From Chelatococcus reniformis (GTDB lineage: Bacteria > Pseudomonadota > Alphaproteobacteria > Rhizobiales > Beijerinckiaceae), in NCBI RefSeq assembly GCF_014640075.1, contig NZ_BMGG01000001.1:868001-932000 (forward strand): a DNA stretch of 64,000 nt, read 5' to 3'. The translations under genes were made by a program, and so were the position numbers. The stretch's first letter is position 1, and each line of letters begins with the position of its first letter. Below the pieces are notes generated by a model. That model saw nothing but the letters and a program-made list of their open reading frames with translations, was not told where the DNA came from and ran no database searches. Below are positions 44,292 through 56,648 of the stretch, piece after piece.

Positions 44292-44828
44292 TTAAGAGTT
44301 GCGCACCGAGGCGGCACGGGCGCGCTTGCGCAGCAGCGACCAGCGGCGGGCGAAGCGGCCGCTGTCGAGGCGCAGGGCGCGGACCATCGCGGCGAGCTGG
44401 CGCTTGACCGGCTCGACCTGGGCGTGAGCCCAGTCCTTGAGCCGGATCACCCAGGCGTAGAGGCGCGCGAACCAGGCGATGCTGAGCAGCTTCGGCTTCA
44501 CCAGGTCGAACAAGAAGACGCTCAGACCGAGCGCCAGGATTTGTGCGACCGCGAAGATTATCACTGCGGTGATGAGCCGCCCCTCGGCGAGGTGCCAGAG
44601 GGCGAGCAGCTTCATCGGCTCCACCAGCGCCAGCGGCACGGCGAACAGCACCAGCGCCGCGTAGGGCGGCAGGTGGCGTACCGCCTCCTCGAGCGCACGC
44701 CGCACCCGCTGCCAGGGCACGACGCGCCCGATCCAGGCGAACACCGGTTGGAGGTGGTCCCAGAACCAGGCCTCGATCAGGAAGAGGACCGCGAGCAGGA
44801 ACCACAGCGGCTTGAGCAGACGGCGCAT
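44292..44828 (-). CDS. Conserved hypothetical membrane protein
   Basis: 178 residues, family not recognised with confidence. Helices are predicted at about 6-24 (LKPLWFLLAVLFLIEAWFW), 55-75 (YAALVLFAVPLALVEPMKLL) and 85-108 (ITAVIIFAVAQILALGLSVF). The C-terminal 60 residues are basic and helical. The N-terminal segment FLIEAWFWDHLQPV with the P-x-x-K-L-L-A-L-W-H part is shared by a group of short alphaproteobacterial proteins of unknown function. ATG 44828 has GAGGT six bases upstream. It follows lpd on the same strand with a 51-nt gap, so it may be the operon's last gene. No catalytic motif was seen. Confidence 0.75.
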   Translation of the reverse strand: MRRLLKPLWFLLAVLFLIEAWFWDHLQPVFAWIGRVVPWQRVRRALEEAVRHLPPYAALVLFAVPLALVEPMKLLALWHLAEGRLITAVIIFAVAQILALGLSVFLFDLVKPKLLSIAWFARLYAWVIRLKDWAHAQVEPVKRQLAAMVRALRLDSGRFARRWSLLRKRARAASVRNS

Positions 44829-44879
44829 CGTTGACCTCGGCACCACGCGCGCGGCCTGGTCGACGCGGCGGGCGGCCGC

Positions 44880-46280
44880 TCAGATGTGGATCGCCCGCTT
44901 GTCGACGGCAAGGGCCGCCTCCTTCACGGCTTCCGACATGGTCGGATGCGCGTGGGTGGAGCGGGCGAGGTCCTCAGACGAGCCGCGGAACTCCATCAGC
45001 ACGACAGCCTCGTGGATCATCTCGCCGGCCTGGGCGCCGACGATGTGGACGCCGAGCACCCGGTCCGTCTCCTTGTCCGCCAGCACCTTGACGAAGCCCT
45101 CGGTGGTACGGTTGGCGCGGGCGCGGCCGTTGGCGGTGAACGGGAAGCGGCCGACGTTGTAGGCGATGCCGGCTTCCTTCAGCTCCTCTTCGGAGCGGCC
45201 GACGGAGGCGATCTCCGGATAGGTGTAGACCACGGCGGGGATGGCCTCGTAGTTCACGTGGCCCGCCTTGCCGGCGATGATCTCGGCCACCGCCATGCCC
45301 TCGTCCTCGCCCTTGTGGGCCAGCATCGGCCCGGCGACGACGTCGCCGATGGCATAGATGCCGGGCACGCTGGTGCGGTAGTGCGCGTCGGTCTCGACCC
45401 GCCCGCGCCCATCGAGCTTGACGCCGGCCTCCTCCAGGCCGAGCCCAGCGGTGAAGGGCCGCCGGCCGATGGCGAGCAGCACGATGTCCGCCGTGATGGT
45501 CTCGGCCGCGCCGCCGGCGGCGGGCTCGACAGTCAGCGTCACGCCCGTGTCGGTGGGCGCCGCGCCGGTGACCTTCGACGACAGGCGGAAGCTCATGCCC
45601 TGCTTCTGGAACAGGCGCAGGCTCTGCTTGGCGACCTCGGCGTCCATGCCGGGCAGGATGCGGTCGAGGAACTCGATCACCTCCACCTCGGCGCCGAGAC
45701 GGCGCCACACCGAGCCGAGCTCCAGGCCGATGACACCGGCGCCGATCACCACCAGCTTGCCCGGCACCTTGTCGAGCTCGAGCGCGCCGGTGGACGATAC
45801 GATCCGCTTTTCGTCGATGGCGACGCCCTTGAGCGGGGTCACCTCCGAACCGGTGGCGATGACGATCGCCTTGCCCTCGATGGTGGTCTTGGTGCCGTCC
45901 TCCGCCGTCACCTCGACGCTGCCCGGCCCGGTGAGCCGGCCCGTGCCGATGTGGCTGTCGATCTTGTTCTTCTTGAACAGGAAGGCGACGCCGTTGACGT
46001 TGGCCGCCACCGTCTCGGCCCGGTGGGCCATCATCTGCTTGAGGTCCAGCTTCGGCGTACCGACGCCGATGCCGAAGGCGGCAAAGCCGTGGCCCGCTTC
46101 CTCGAACAGCTCGGAGGCATGCAGCAGCGCCTTCGACGGGATGCAGCCGATGTTGAGGCAGGTGCCGCCGAAGGTCTTCTCCTTTTCGACCACGGCGGTC
46201 TTGAGCCCGAGCTGGGCCGCGCGGATGGCGCATACGTAGCCGGCCGGCCCGGAGCCGATGACGATGAGGTCGTAGGACAT
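44880..46280 (-). CDS. lpdA: Dihydrolipoyl dehydrogenase (E3)
   Basis: FAD flavoprotein that reoxidises lipoyl groups of the 2-oxoglutarate (and other) dehydrogenase complexes. 466 residues. FAD motif IVIGSGPAGYVCA, redox-active Cys41 and Cys46 in GGTCLNIGCIPSK, NAD motif VIGAGVIGLELGSVWRRLG, second FAD motif YAIGDVVAGPMLAHKG and the catalytic His-Glu pair region THAHPTMSEAVKE are complete. It is downstream of sucB on the same strand, with lysE-type and VOC genes in between. Confidence 0.97.
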   Translation of the reverse strand: MSYDLIVIGSGPAGYVCAIRAAQLGLKTAVVEKEKTFGGTCLNIGCIPSKALLHASELFEEAGHGFAAFGIGVGTPKLDLKQMMAHRAETVAANVNGVAFLFKKNKIDSHIGTGRLTGPGSVEVTAEDGTKTTIEGKAIVIATGSEVTPLKGVAIDEKRIVSSTGALELDKVPGKLVVIGAGVIGLELGSVWRRLGAEVEVIEFLDRILPGMDAEVAKQSLRLFQKQGMSFRLSSKVTGAAPTDTGVTLTVEPAAGGAAETITADIVLLAIGRRPFTAGLGLEEAGVKLDGRGRVETDAHYRTSVPGIYAIGDVVAGPMLAHKGEDEGMAVAEIIAGKAGHVNYEAIPAVVYTYPEIASVGRSEEELKEAGIAYNVGRFPFTANGRARANRTTEGFVKVLADKETDRVLGVHIVGAQAGEMIHEAVVLMEFRGSSEDLARSTHAHPTMSEAVKEAALAVDKRAIHI

Positions 46281-46365
46281 GCAGGGTTGTTCCTAAGCAA
46301 GTTTCGGGGTGCCCCGCGGTTTTCCGGCGGAACCCTGCGGCACACGGCAAATCTGAACGGATCGG

Positions 46366-46788
46366 TCAGGACGGAAGCGGCGCGTTGAATTCCCAGACGT
46401 GGCCGAAGGGATCGCGCAGGCGCCCGTAGCGCGCGCCCCAGGGCGCATCGCAAGCGGGCATGACGACGGTGGCCCCCGCAGTCTCGGCCCGCGCGATTGC
46501 GGCGTCGACGTCGGCCGGCTGCGCCACGGCGATGGCGACGGCCATGCTGGCTCCGCCCAGGCTCGGCGGCGAGAGCACGTCGCGGCCGAACTCCGGAAGC
46601 TCGTCGTTGAGCATCACCTCGCCGCCGAACAGCTGCAGGCTCGCGTGCAGGACGCGCTTGCCATCGTCGGCGAGCTGTTGGAACACGCAGGTAGCACCGA
46701 AGGCCTTCTCATAGAAGGCGATCGCGTCAGTGCCGCCCTTCACGCAGATATGCGCCTGGATGGGCGGGGCATGGGGACCGGCGGCCAT
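46366..46788 (-). CDS. VOC family (glyoxalase/bleomycin resistance, PhnB-like) protein
   Basis: 140 residues, one beta-alpha-beta-beta-beta pair. IQAHICVKGGTDAIAFYEKAFGATCVF starts the fold, HASLQLFGGEVMLNDELPEFG and WGARYGRLRDPFGHVWEFN finish it, in the manner of the 28-kDa-like/PhnB subgroup. Possible metal ligands are His in AHICV and HASLQ and the Glu in VWEF. The reaction is unknown. It is located between sucB and lpd on the same strand, 85 nt before lpd. Confidence 0.87.
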   Translation of the reverse strand: MAAGPHAPPIQAHICVKGGTDAIAFYEKAFGATCVFQQLADDGKRVLHASLQLFGGEVMLNDELPEFGRDVLSPPSLGGASMAVAIAVAQPADVDAAIARAETAGATVVMPACDAPWGARYGRLRDPFGHVWEFNAPLPS

Positions 46789-46853
46789 GGCAGTTCCTCT
46801 CCTCTAGCTCCAGGTGGGAAGGTCGACCCCCTTGCGTCAAGCCCGCGCGAGCA

Positions 46854-47498
46854 TCAGCCGACCGCCCGCTGCACCGCGAGCCTGATGCCCAGGCCGACGA
46901 GCAGCGCGCCGGTGACCCGGTTGAACCAGCGCCCGAGCCGGTGCAGTCGCTCGCGCACCGCGCGGCCGGTGAAGAAGAAGGCGACCAGGGTGAACCAGCC
47001 CACGAGCAGGACCGCCATCGACACCGCGTAGCCCGCCTGCACGGCCAGCGGCGTCGTGGCGCTGACCAGCGTGGTGAACAGCGCGAGGAAGAACAGGACG
47101 GCCTTGGGGTTGAGCGCGTTGGTGAGGAAGCCGAGGCCGAAGCTGCGGGCATCCGGGAGCCCGCGCGTGGCCGGTGCCTCCGCGCTCTCCGGTGGCGGCT
47201 CGCCGGGCGCTGGCGCCCGCCACGTCTTGATACCGACATAGACGAGATAGCCGGCGCCCACCCACTTCAGGATGCTGAAGGCGATGAGCGAATGCGCGAC
47301 GAGGAAGCCGAGCCCGGCCAGCGTGTAGGCGGCGTGAACGAGCAGCGCGGCACCGACGCCGAGGCTGGTCATGATACCGGCGCGGCGACCGTGCACGACG
47401 CTCTGGCGTACCACCATGGCGAAGCCCGGCCCCGGCGCCACGGCGGCAAGGCCGAACACCGACATCAGCGTCAGGTACTCCACCAGCGTGCTTGCCAT
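46854..47498 (-). CDS. LysE/RhtB family amino-acid exporter
   Basis: 214 residues with about six membrane helices. VAPGPGFAMVVRQSVVHGRRAG is the family signature near the first helix, LKWVGAGYLVYVGIKTWRAP the middle one, and FLTNALNPKAVLFFLALF the second conserved block. It exports amino acids or analogues; substrate unknown. ATG 47498 was chosen. It follows sucB after a 150-nt gap that contains a family-C-like half-element and precedes the VOC gene. Confidence 0.92.
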   Translation of the reverse strand: MASTLVEYLTLMSVFGLAAVAPGPGFAMVVRQSVVHGRRAGIMTSLGVGAALLVHAAYTLAGLGFLVAHSLIAFSILKWVGAGYLVYVGIKTWRAPAPGEPPPESAEAPATRGLPDARSFGLGFLTNALNPKAVLFFLALFTTLVSATTPLAVQAGYAVSMAVLLVGWFTLVAFFFTGRAVRERLHRLGRWFNRVTGALLVGLGIRLAVQRAVG

Positions 47499-47652
47499 TG
47501 GCCCGCTCCCCGCGTCGTGGCCCGGCCGCTCCGGCCGTCCCCTAACTCAGGCACGACAACCGGCCCGTCCTGTCGGACTTGCATGTCCTCGTGCCGATGG
47601 ATGGCCGGGTCAAGCCCTTGCCGGTCGAGAGCGCGCCGCAGCCCGCCCGCCG

Positions 47653-48990
47653 TCAGAGGTCCAGCACCAGGCGCGCCGGATCCTCCAAATTCTCCTTGAT
47701 GCGGACCAGGAAGGTCACCGCCTCCTTGCCGTCGACGATGCGGTGGTCATAGCTGACGGCGAGATACATCATCGGCCGCGCCACGATCTGCCCCTTCACC
47801 ACCACCGGCCGCTGCTCGATGCGGTGCATGCCGAGGATGGCCGACTGCGGCGCATTGAGGATCGGCGTCGACAGCAGCGAGCCGTAGATGCCGCCGTTGG
47901 AGATGGTGAAGGTGCCGCCCTGCATCTCCTCGATCTTGAGCTGGCCGTCGCGGGCCCGCTTGCCGAACTCGGCGATCGACTTCTCGACCTCGGCGATCGA
48001 CATCCGGTCGGCATCGCGCACCACCGGCACCACCAGGCCCCGGTCGGTGCCGACGGCGACCCCGATGTGGTAGTAGTTCTTGTAGATGATGTCGGTGCCG
48101 TCGATCTCGGCGTTGACCGAGGGCACGTCCTTGAGGGCCTGCACGCAGGCCTTCACGAAGAAGCCCATGAAGCCGAGCTTGACGCCGTGCTTCTTCTCGA
48201 AGGCATCCTTGTACTGGCTGCGCAGATCCATGACGCCGCTCATGTCGACGTCGTTGAACGTCGTCAGCATGGCGGCATTCGACTGCGCTTCCTTGAGCCG
48301 GCGCGCGATGGTCTGGCGCAGCTTGGTCATGCGCACCCGCTCTTCGCGGGCGCCGTCGTCGGCCGGCGAGGGCGCCCGCGCCTGCACCGGTGCCTCGGCG
48401 GGCTTGGCCGCCGCGGCACCGATGCGCGCCACCGCGTCCAGCATGTCGCCCTTGGTGACCCGGCCGTCCTTGCCGGTGCCGCCGACACCAGCCGGATCGA
48501 CGCCGCTCTCGACGGCGATGCGCTGCACCGCCGGGCCGCTGTCGGCCGCCGTGCGCGGCTTGATCTCCTCGGCACCGCCCAGCACGGCGCCAGTCTTGTC
48601 GCCGGTCGCGCCCGGCTTGCCGGTCACGGCGGCCGGGCCTCCCGCCTGGGCCACGGCCGGTTCCGCCGGCTTCTCGGCCACCTTGTCCGCGCTCTTTTCC
48701 GTCGCTTTGGCCGCCTTGGGCTCGGGCTTGGCGTCAGCCTTGGCCGCGCCGTTGCCCTCGCCGATCGAGCCGAGCAGGGCGCCCACTTCGACCGTGTCGC
48801 CGTCCTTGGCGACGATCTCGGACAGCACGCCGCTCGACGGCGCGTTGACCTCCAGCGTGACCTTGTCGGTCTCCAGCTCGACGAGCGGCTCGTCCGCCTT
48901 CACCGGGTCGCCGGCCTTCTTGAACCAGCGGCCGATGGTGGCCTCGGTCACCGATTCGCCTAGGGTCGGAACACGGATTTCGGTCGCCAT
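47653..48990 (-). CDS. sucB: Dihydrolipoyllysine succinyltransferase (E2 of 2-oxoglutarate dehydrogenase)
   Basis: Core of the 2-oxoglutarate dehydrogenase complex, 445 residues. One N-terminal lipoyl domain with Lys43 in [11 protein letters not shown], then a long Ala/Pro/Lys linker, a peripheral-subunit-binding domain ([29 protein letters not shown] in pieces), and the catalytic domain with [13 protein letters not shown] and the active-site [16 protein letters not shown]. The single lipoyl domain and the motifs favour SucB over PdhC. It follows sucA after 257 nt. Confidence 0.96.
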   Translation of the reverse strand: MATEIRVPTLGESVTEATIGRWFKKAGDPVKADEPLVELETDKVTLEVNAPSSGVLSEIVAKDGDTVEVGALLGSIGEGNGAAKADAKPEPKAAKATEKSADKVAEKPAEPAVAQAGGPAAVTGKPGATGDKTGAVLGGAEEIKPRTAADSGPAVQRIAVESGVDPAGVGGTGKDGRVTKGDMLDAVARIGAAAAKPAEAPVQARAPSPADDGAREERVRMTKLRQTIARRLKEAQSNAAMLTTFNDVDMSGVMDLRSQYKDAFEKKHGVKLGFMGFFVKACVQALKDVPSVNAEIDGTDIIYKNYYHIGVAVGTDRGLVVPVVRDADRMSIAEVEKSIAEFGKRARDGQLKIEEMQGGTFTISNGGIYGSLLSTPILNAPQSAILGMHRIEQRPVVVKGQIVARPMMYLAVSYDHRIVDGKEAVTFLVRIKENLEDPARLVLDL

Positions 48991-49215
48991 GGTGATGTGC
49001 CCTTACGGGCCCCCTTCGCATCGGAAATGTCGGCGGCGGTCGCCCGCCTTGAGCTGTCGGAAGCGAACGGGCGGCGCGGATCCGATGGATCCGATGCCCT
49101 CCCGATCGCCGCTTTTGACCGCCGGCCGCCGCAGCCGCCGCCGGCGATAAATTGGCTAGACGAGCGCCTCTGCACGGTGACGCTGGCCGATGGCATCGAC
49201 TGCGCCCGCCCACGC

Positions 49216-49239
49216 CCTCGCCCCGCAAGCGGGGCGAGG
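49216..49239. repeat. GC-rich palindrome family D, copy 1
   Basis: CCTCGCCCCG, CAAG, CGGGGCGAGG is a perfect 10-bp stem 9 nt beyond the sucA stop. A slightly imperfect copy lies at 56601-56624. It has no T-run, so a role in processing or differential stability between sucA and sucB is as likely as termination. Confidence 0.6.
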
Positions 49240-49247
49240 AAGGGGCC

Positions 49248-52208
49248 TCACGCCGCGAAGGCGTCGTCCATGAAGGCCTGGAGCTGGGCCAGATGCTTCG
49301 ACATCTGGCCCACGGCGGGCGACGCCGCCGCCGGCCGACCGACATAGCGCGGCCGCTTGATCTTGGCGTCCCGGTGCTCGAGCACCCAGTCGAGGTAGGG
49401 CTGCACGAAGGTCCAGGCACCCATGTTGCGCGGCTCCTCCTGGCACCAGATCAGATCGGCGTTCGGGAAGCGCGACACCTCGTTGGCGATCGACTTGACC
49501 GGGAACGGATAGAGCTGCTCGACGCGCAGCAGGTAGACGTCGTCGATGCCGCGCTTCTCGCGCTCCTCCAGGAGGTCGTAGTAGACCTTGCCGGTGCACA
49601 GGATGAGGCGGCGGATCTTGTCGTCGCGCACCAGCTTGACGGCGCTGGCCTCGGGGTTGCGTTGGGCGTCGTCGTAGAGCACCCGGTGGAAGGTGGTTCC
49701 TTCCGCCAGCTCCGACAGCGTCGAGACGCAGCGCTTGTGCCGCAGCAGCGACTTGGGCGTCATCAGCACCAGCGGCTTGCGGAAGTCCCGCTTCATTTGC
49801 CGACGCAGGATGTGGAAGTAGCTGGCTGGCGTCGAGCAGTTGGCGACCTGCATGTTGTCTTCGGCGCACGACTGCAGATAACGCTCCAGGCGCGCCGAGG
49901 AATGCTCCGGCCCCTGGCCCTCGTAGCCGTGCGGCAGCAGCATCACCAGACCGGACATGCGCAGCCACTTGCGCTCGCCTGATGAGATGAACTGGTCGAC
50001 GACCACCTGGGCACCGTTGGCGAAGTCGCCGAACTGGGCCTCCCACAGGGTGAGCGCGTTGGGCTCGGCCAGGGAGAAGCCGTACTCGAAGCCGAGCACC
50101 GCTTCTTCCGAGAGCATTGAGTTGATGACCTCGTAGCGCGCCTGGCCATCACGGATGTGGTTGAGCGGCTTGTAGCGGCGATCCGTCTCCTGGTCGTGGA
50201 GGACGGAATGGCGCTGCGAGAAGGTGCCGCGCTCCACGTCCTGGCCCGACAACCGAATCGGATGGCCTTCCAGCATCAGCGAGCCGAACGCCAGCGCCTC
50301 CGCCGTCGCCCAATCGAGCCCTTCGCCGGTCTCGATCATCTTGCGGCGCGTATCCATGAAGCGCTGGATGGTGCGATGGGCGGTGAAGCCCTTCGGCAAC
50401 CGCGTCAGACGGTCGCCGATCTCCTTCAGCGTCTCGGCGGCGACGCCGGTCTGGCCGCGACGCGGATCGTCGCTGTCCTCGCGCACCGCCTTCATGCCGG
50501 ACCAGCGCCCGTCGAGCCAGTCGGCCTTGTTGGGCTTGTAGTCCTGGGCGACCTCGAACTCGGCATCGAGGTGGGCGCGCCATTCGGCCCGGCGCTCCTC
50601 CACCTGTTCCTCGGTGACGATGCCTTCGGCCACCAGCTTCTTGGCGTAGATCTCGAGCGTCGAGGGATGCTGGCGGATCTTGCGGTACATCACCGGTTGG
50701 GTGAACGCCGGCTCGTCGCCCTCGTTGTGGCCGAAGCGGCGGTAGCAGAACATGTCGATGACGACGGGCTTGTGGAAGCGCTGCCGGAACTCGGTCGCCA
50801 CCTTGGCGGCGAACACCACCGCCTCCGGGTCGTCGCCGTTGCAGTGGAACACCGGCGCTTCCACCATCTTCGCCACATCCGACGGGTAGGGCGAGGAGCG
50901 CGAGAAGCGCGGGTTGGTGGTGAAGCCGATCTGGTTGTTGATGATGAAGTGCACCGAGCCGCCGGTGCGGTGGCCCTTCAGCCCGGACAGGCCGAAGCAC
51001 TCCGCCACCACGCCCTGGCCGGCGAAGGCCGCATCGCCGTGGATGAGGAGCGGCATCACCGTGGTGCGATCGACCGAGTCGCCCATCAGGTCCTGCTTGG
51101 CACGCACCTTGCCCAGCACCACGGGATCGACGATCTCCAGGTGGGAGGGGTTGGCGGTCAGCGACAGGTGCACCTCGTTGCCGTCGAACACCCGGTCGGA
51201 CGAGGCGCCCAGGTGGTACTTCACGTCGCCGGAGCCCTCGACGTCATCGGGCTTCGAGGAGCCGCCCTTGAATTCGTTGAAGATGGCGCGATGCGGCTTG
51301 CCCATGACCTGGGCGAGCACGTTCAGGCGGCCCCGGTGCGCCATGCCGAGCGCGATGTCGCGTACGCCCAGGGCGCCGCCGCGCTTGATGATCTGCTCCA
51401 GCGCCGGGATGATCGCCTCGCCGCCGTCGAGGCCGAAGCGCTTGGTGCCGGTGTATTTGATGTCGATGAACTTCTCGAAGCCTTCCGCCTCGATCAGCTT
51501 GTTGAGGATGGCGCGCTTGCCCTGGTCGGTGAAGGTGACCTCCTTGTCCGGGCCTTCGATGCGCTCCTGGATCCACGCCTTCTCGACCGGATCGGAGATG
51601 TGCATGAACTCGAAGCCGAGCGTCTGGCAATAGGTGCGCTCGAGGATGGTCAGCATCTCCCGCACGCTCGCGAACTCGAGGCCGAGCACGTTGTCGATGA
51701 AGATCTTGCGATCGTAGTCGGCCTCGTCGAAGCCGTAGGACGAAGGGTGCAGCTCGATGTGGTCGCCGCGCGGCTGGAGATGCAGCGGGTCGAGGTCGGC
51801 GTGCAGGTGGCCGCGCATGCGGTAGGCGCGGATCATCATGATGGCGCGCACGCTGTCGCGCGTCGCCTGGGCCACCTGGCTGTCCGTCAGGTCGACGCCG
51901 CTGCCCTGGGCCTGGCGCTTGATCTTGTCGCCGATGGGGCTTTCGGCCGGCCAGTTGCCGTCCAGCGCGGCCACCAGTTCGCCGTTGGCGGCGACCGGCC
52001 AGTTCGGCTTCGTCCAGGAGGCGCCCTTTGCGTTCTTGGCGACGAGGGCGGGCTCGTCCTTCAGCGCGGCGAAGAACGTCTGCCACTCGGCGTCGACCGA
52101 CCGCGGGTCTCGCTCGTAGCGGGCCTGGAGCTGCTCGAGGTAGGCCGCATTGCCGCCGTACAGGAAGGCGGTGTCGGCGAAAAGCGCGTTGGCGTCCTGG
52201 CGTGCCAT
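49248..52208 (-). CDS. sucA: 2-oxoglutarate dehydrogenase E1 component
   Basis: Thiamine-diphosphate decarboxylase that converts 2-oxoglutarate to succinyl-lipoyl-E2. 986 residues, full length. The N-terminal segment FLYGGNAAYLEQLQARYERD recruits E2. LGMAHRGRLNVLAQVMGKP, HGDAAFAGQGVVAECF and GDDPEAVVFAAKVA form the ThDP/Mg region, and YRRFGHNEGDEPAFTQP is strictly conserved. Later the transketolase-like part has FEYGFSLAEPNALTLWEAQFGDF. It is separated from sucD by 450 nt and from sucB by 257 nt, so the operon has long internal spacers. Confidence 0.98.
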   Translation of the reverse strand: MARQDANALFADTAFLYGGNAAYLEQLQARYERDPRSVDAEWQTFFAALKDEPALVAKNAKGASWTKPNWPVAANGELVAALDGNWPAESPIGDKIKRQAQGSGVDLTDSQVAQATRDSVRAIMMIRAYRMRGHLHADLDPLHLQPRGDHIELHPSSYGFDEADYDRKIFIDNVLGLEFASVREMLTILERTYCQTLGFEFMHISDPVEKAWIQERIEGPDKEVTFTDQGKRAILNKLIEAEGFEKFIDIKYTGTKRFGLDGGEAIIPALEQIIKRGGALGVRDIALGMAHRGRLNVLAQVMGKPHRAIFNEFKGGSSKPDDVEGSGDVKYHLGASSDRVFDGNEVHLSLTANPSHLEIVDPVVLGKVRAKQDLMGDSVDRTTVMPLLIHGDAAFAGQGVVAECFGLSGLKGHRTGGSVHFIINNQIGFTTNPRFSRSSPYPSDVAKMVEAPVFHCNGDDPEAVVFAAKVATEFRQRFHKPVVIDMFCYRRFGHNEGDEPAFTQPVMYRKIRQHPSTLEIYAKKLVAEGIVTEEQVEERRAEWRAHLDAEFEVAQDYKPNKADWLDGRWSGMKAVREDSDDPRRGQTGVAAETLKEIGDRLTRLPKGFTAHRTIQRFMDTRRKMIETGEGLDWATAEALAFGSLMLEGHPIRLSGQDVERGTFSQRHSVLHDQETDRRYKPLNHIRDGQARYEVINSMLSEEAVLGFEYGFSLAEPNALTLWEAQFGDFANGAQVVVDQFISSGERKWLRMSGLVMLLPHGYEGQGPEHSSARLERYLQSCAEDNMQVANCSTPASYFHILRRQMKRDFRKPLVLMTPKSLLRHKRCVSTLSELAEGTTFHRVLYDDAQRNPEASAVKLVRDDKIRRLILCTGKVYYDLLEEREKRGIDDVYLLRVEQLYPFPVKSIANEVSRFPNADLIWCQEEPRNMGAWTFVQPYLDWVLEHRDAKIKRPRYVGRPAAASPAVGQMSKHLAQLQAFMDDAFAA

Positions 52209-52658
52209 CAGTCATGTCCCTGCCGGAACCGGCGCCCGCTCGTCGCAATCGCGGGCGCCGCTAGAAAGGCTTCGTCGAGCCTCGTCCCTCGGCCCTCCGG
52301 TGGGCTCCGGGTCGAGCGGACCTGCTGGTCCGCGGTCGTTCACATGGGCGCAGATCGCGGCATCCGTGCGGTGTGCCGGAGCGCTTCCGCGCCACGAAGT
52401 CGCCGGTACGGCGATGAGCCGTGCCGGCCCGTCCGCCGCGCCGCGGCCGGAGCATTCGCCATGGGATGAACACCATCCAACGGCCGAAGAATGCTCCAGC
52501 TGCTTGAATCTGGAGCGCTTCTTTGGCGATTGGGCGAGCCCGCCCCATCGCCGAGCGCTCCGGGAGCACTCGCCAGGACAACGATCCTGGCGTCGGCACC
52601 TGCAGCAGAGAGCGGCGAACCGCCACTATATGTGCATGGCGGCCAAAGCTCGCCACCA
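52209..52658. other. Spacer between sucD and sucA with hairpin and repeat
   Basis: 450 bp. CGGCGCCCGC (52230-52239) pairs with GCGGGCGCCG (52251-52260), a 10-bp hairpin 21 nt before sucA. A family B repeat lies at 52449-52524. No ORF with family features was seen. The space is large enough for a separate sucA promoter. Confidence 0.5.
52449..52524. repeat. Intergenic repeat family B, copy 4 (between sucD and sucA)
   Basis: GGAGCATTCGCCATGGGATG, ACACCATCCAACGGCCGAAG, AATGCTCCAGCTGCTTGAAT, CTGGAGCGCTTC follow the order of the copies at 10473 and 60431. Confidence 0.7.
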
Positions 52659-53543
52659 TCAGCCCTTGAGCACCTCGACCAGCGTCGTGCCGAGCCGGGC
52701 CGGCGACGGCGACACGCGGATGCCCGCGGCCTCCATGGCGGCGATCTTGTCCTCGGCCCCGCCCTTGCCGCCGGAGATGATGGCGCCCGCGTGGCCCATG
52801 CGGCGGCCGGGAGGCGCGGTGCGGCCGGCGATGAAGCCGACCATGGGCTTCTTGCGGCCGCGCTTGGCTTCGTCCTTGAGGAACTGCGCCGCCTCCTCCT
52901 CGGCCGAGCCGCCGATCTCGCCGATCATGACGATCGACTTGGTCTGCGGGTCCGCCAGGAACAGCTCCAGCACGTCGATGAACTCGGTGCCCTTCACCGG
53001 ATCGCCGCCGATCCCCACGGCCGAGGTCTGGCCCAGGCCCTCGTTGGTGGTCTGGAACACGGCCTCGTAGGTCAGCGTGCCGGAGCGCGAGACGATGCCG
53101 ACGCTGCCGGGCTTGAAGATGTTGGCCGGCATGATGCCGATCTTCGATTCGCCCGCGGTGACGACGCCCGGGCAGTTCGGCCCGATGAGGCGCGACTTGG
53201 AGCCCGAGAGCGAGCGCTTGACCCGCACCATGTCGAGGACCGGGATGCCCTCGGTGATGCAGACGATCAGCGGGATCTCGGCGTCGATCGCCTCGCAGAT
53301 GGCGTCGGCTGCGCCCGGCGGCGGCACGTAGACGACCGTGGCGTCAGCGCCGGTGGCGTCGCGGGCCTCGGCCACCGTGTCAAACACCGGCAGGCCGAGG
53401 TGGGTGGCGCCGCCCTTACCGGGCGAGGTGCCGCCGACCATCTTGGTGCCGTAGGCGATCGCCTGCTCGGAGTGGAAGGTGCCATTCTTGCCGGTGAAGC
53501 CCTGGCAGATGACCTTGGTGTTCTTGTCGATCAGAATGGACAT
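52659..53543 (-). CDS. sucD: Succinyl-CoA synthetase alpha subunit
   Basis: Forms succinyl-phosphate through a phosphohistidine and releases CoA. 294 residues. [22 protein letters not shown] (in pieces) starts the CoA-binding Rossmann domain; LIGPNCPGV and the active-site [15 protein letters not shown] with His251 are clear. It begins 4 nt after the sucC stop, so translation is coupled. The next gene sucA is 450 nt away. Confidence 0.98.
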   Translation of the reverse strand: MSILIDKNTKVICQGFTGKNGTFHSEQAIAYGTKMVGGTSPGKGGATHLGLPVFDTVAEARDATGADATVVYVPPPGAADAICEAIDAEIPLIVCITEGIPVLDMVRVKRSLSGSKSRLIGPNCPGVVTAGESKIGIMPANIFKPGSVGIVSRSGTLTYEAVFQTTNEGLGQTSAVGIGGDPVKGTEFIDVLELFLADPQTKSIVMIGEIGGSAEEEAAQFLKDEAKRGRKKPMVGFIAGRTAPPGRRMGHAGAIISGGKGGAEDKIAAMEAAGIRVSPSPARLGTTLVEVLKG

Positions 53544-53547
53544 GTGA

Positions 53548-54741
<1,194 letters not shown>

Positions 54742-54829
54742 GCGGAACGTTCCTCTGCGCCGGTGGTCCTGCGGGCGGGGCGGTGATGGTGGTATGTCAG
54801 GGGCGTCAAACCCTACGATGACGATCTGA

Positions 54830-55961
<1,132 letters not shown>

Positions 55962-55965
<4 letters not shown>

Positions 55966-56579
55966 ACCCCGCGCGACTTGAGAGCCCGCAGCACGGTCGC
56001 CATCGTCGCCTGCAGGCGGCCGTCGAGGCTGCTGCGCACGCGGTCCGCGTCGAGCCGGATCGACATCGGGTGGGTGAAGCGATGCAGCGCGTCGATCAGC
56101 AGCGACAGCCCCGCCTCGCGATCCTCCAGGTCGAACACCTGCGTGGCGACGCCGTCGTCGAGCACCTCGCCGAACAGCCGCCGCGCCCGCCCCAGGTGCC
56201 GCCGCGCCACCGGGCGGTTCGCCTCGACAGCGCCGGCGAACAGGGCGAACAGCTCCGGCTCCCGCTCCAGGACGTCCCGGTAGCCGCGGGCGAGCGCCAG
56301 GATCATGCGCTCCAGCTTGTCGTCCGCCGGATCGGGCGCCCCGGCGATGTCGGCCAGCAACGCCTCGATCGGACTGAGCGCCGCGCCGACCACGGCGTCG
56401 AGCAGATCGTCTTTGGAGGCGAAGTAGCGGTAGACGTTGGCATGGGTCATCCCGGCGTCCTCGGCGACGGCGACGAGGCGCACCCGTTTGGCACCGACCC
56501 GGTGCACGTGGTCGGCGGCGATGGCGATCAGCCGATTGCGCGGCGCCCGGCTGCCGCGGGGCTGCGGCGCGGCGCGCAT
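55962..56579 (-). CDS. TetR/AcrR family transcriptional regulator
   Basis: 205 residues. The helix-turn-helix spans about 14-60 (LIAIAADHVHRVGAKRVRLVAVAEDAGMTHANVYRYFASKDDLL in consecutive parts), ending in the Y-R-Y-F-x-S-K-D signature. The C-terminal ligand domain is unassigned. It stands between zapE and mdh on the same strand, and its 3' end overlaps the putative mdh promoter. Whether it controls the TCA genes or only sits there is not shown. A family D palindrome lies between it and zapE. Confidence 0.9.
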
Positions 56580-56600
56580 CGGCTCAGGCCCCGTAGCGCG

Positions 56601-56624
56601 CCTCGCCCCGCTGGCGGGGAGAGG
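56601..56624. repeat. GC-rich palindrome family D, copy 2
   Basis: CCTCGCCCCG, CTGG, CGGGGAGAGG; one mismatch in the stem compared with the copy at 49216. It lies in the short zapE-tetR gap. Confidence 0.5.
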
Positions 56625-56648
56625 GTGGCCGGCCGCGCCAAGGGCGCA

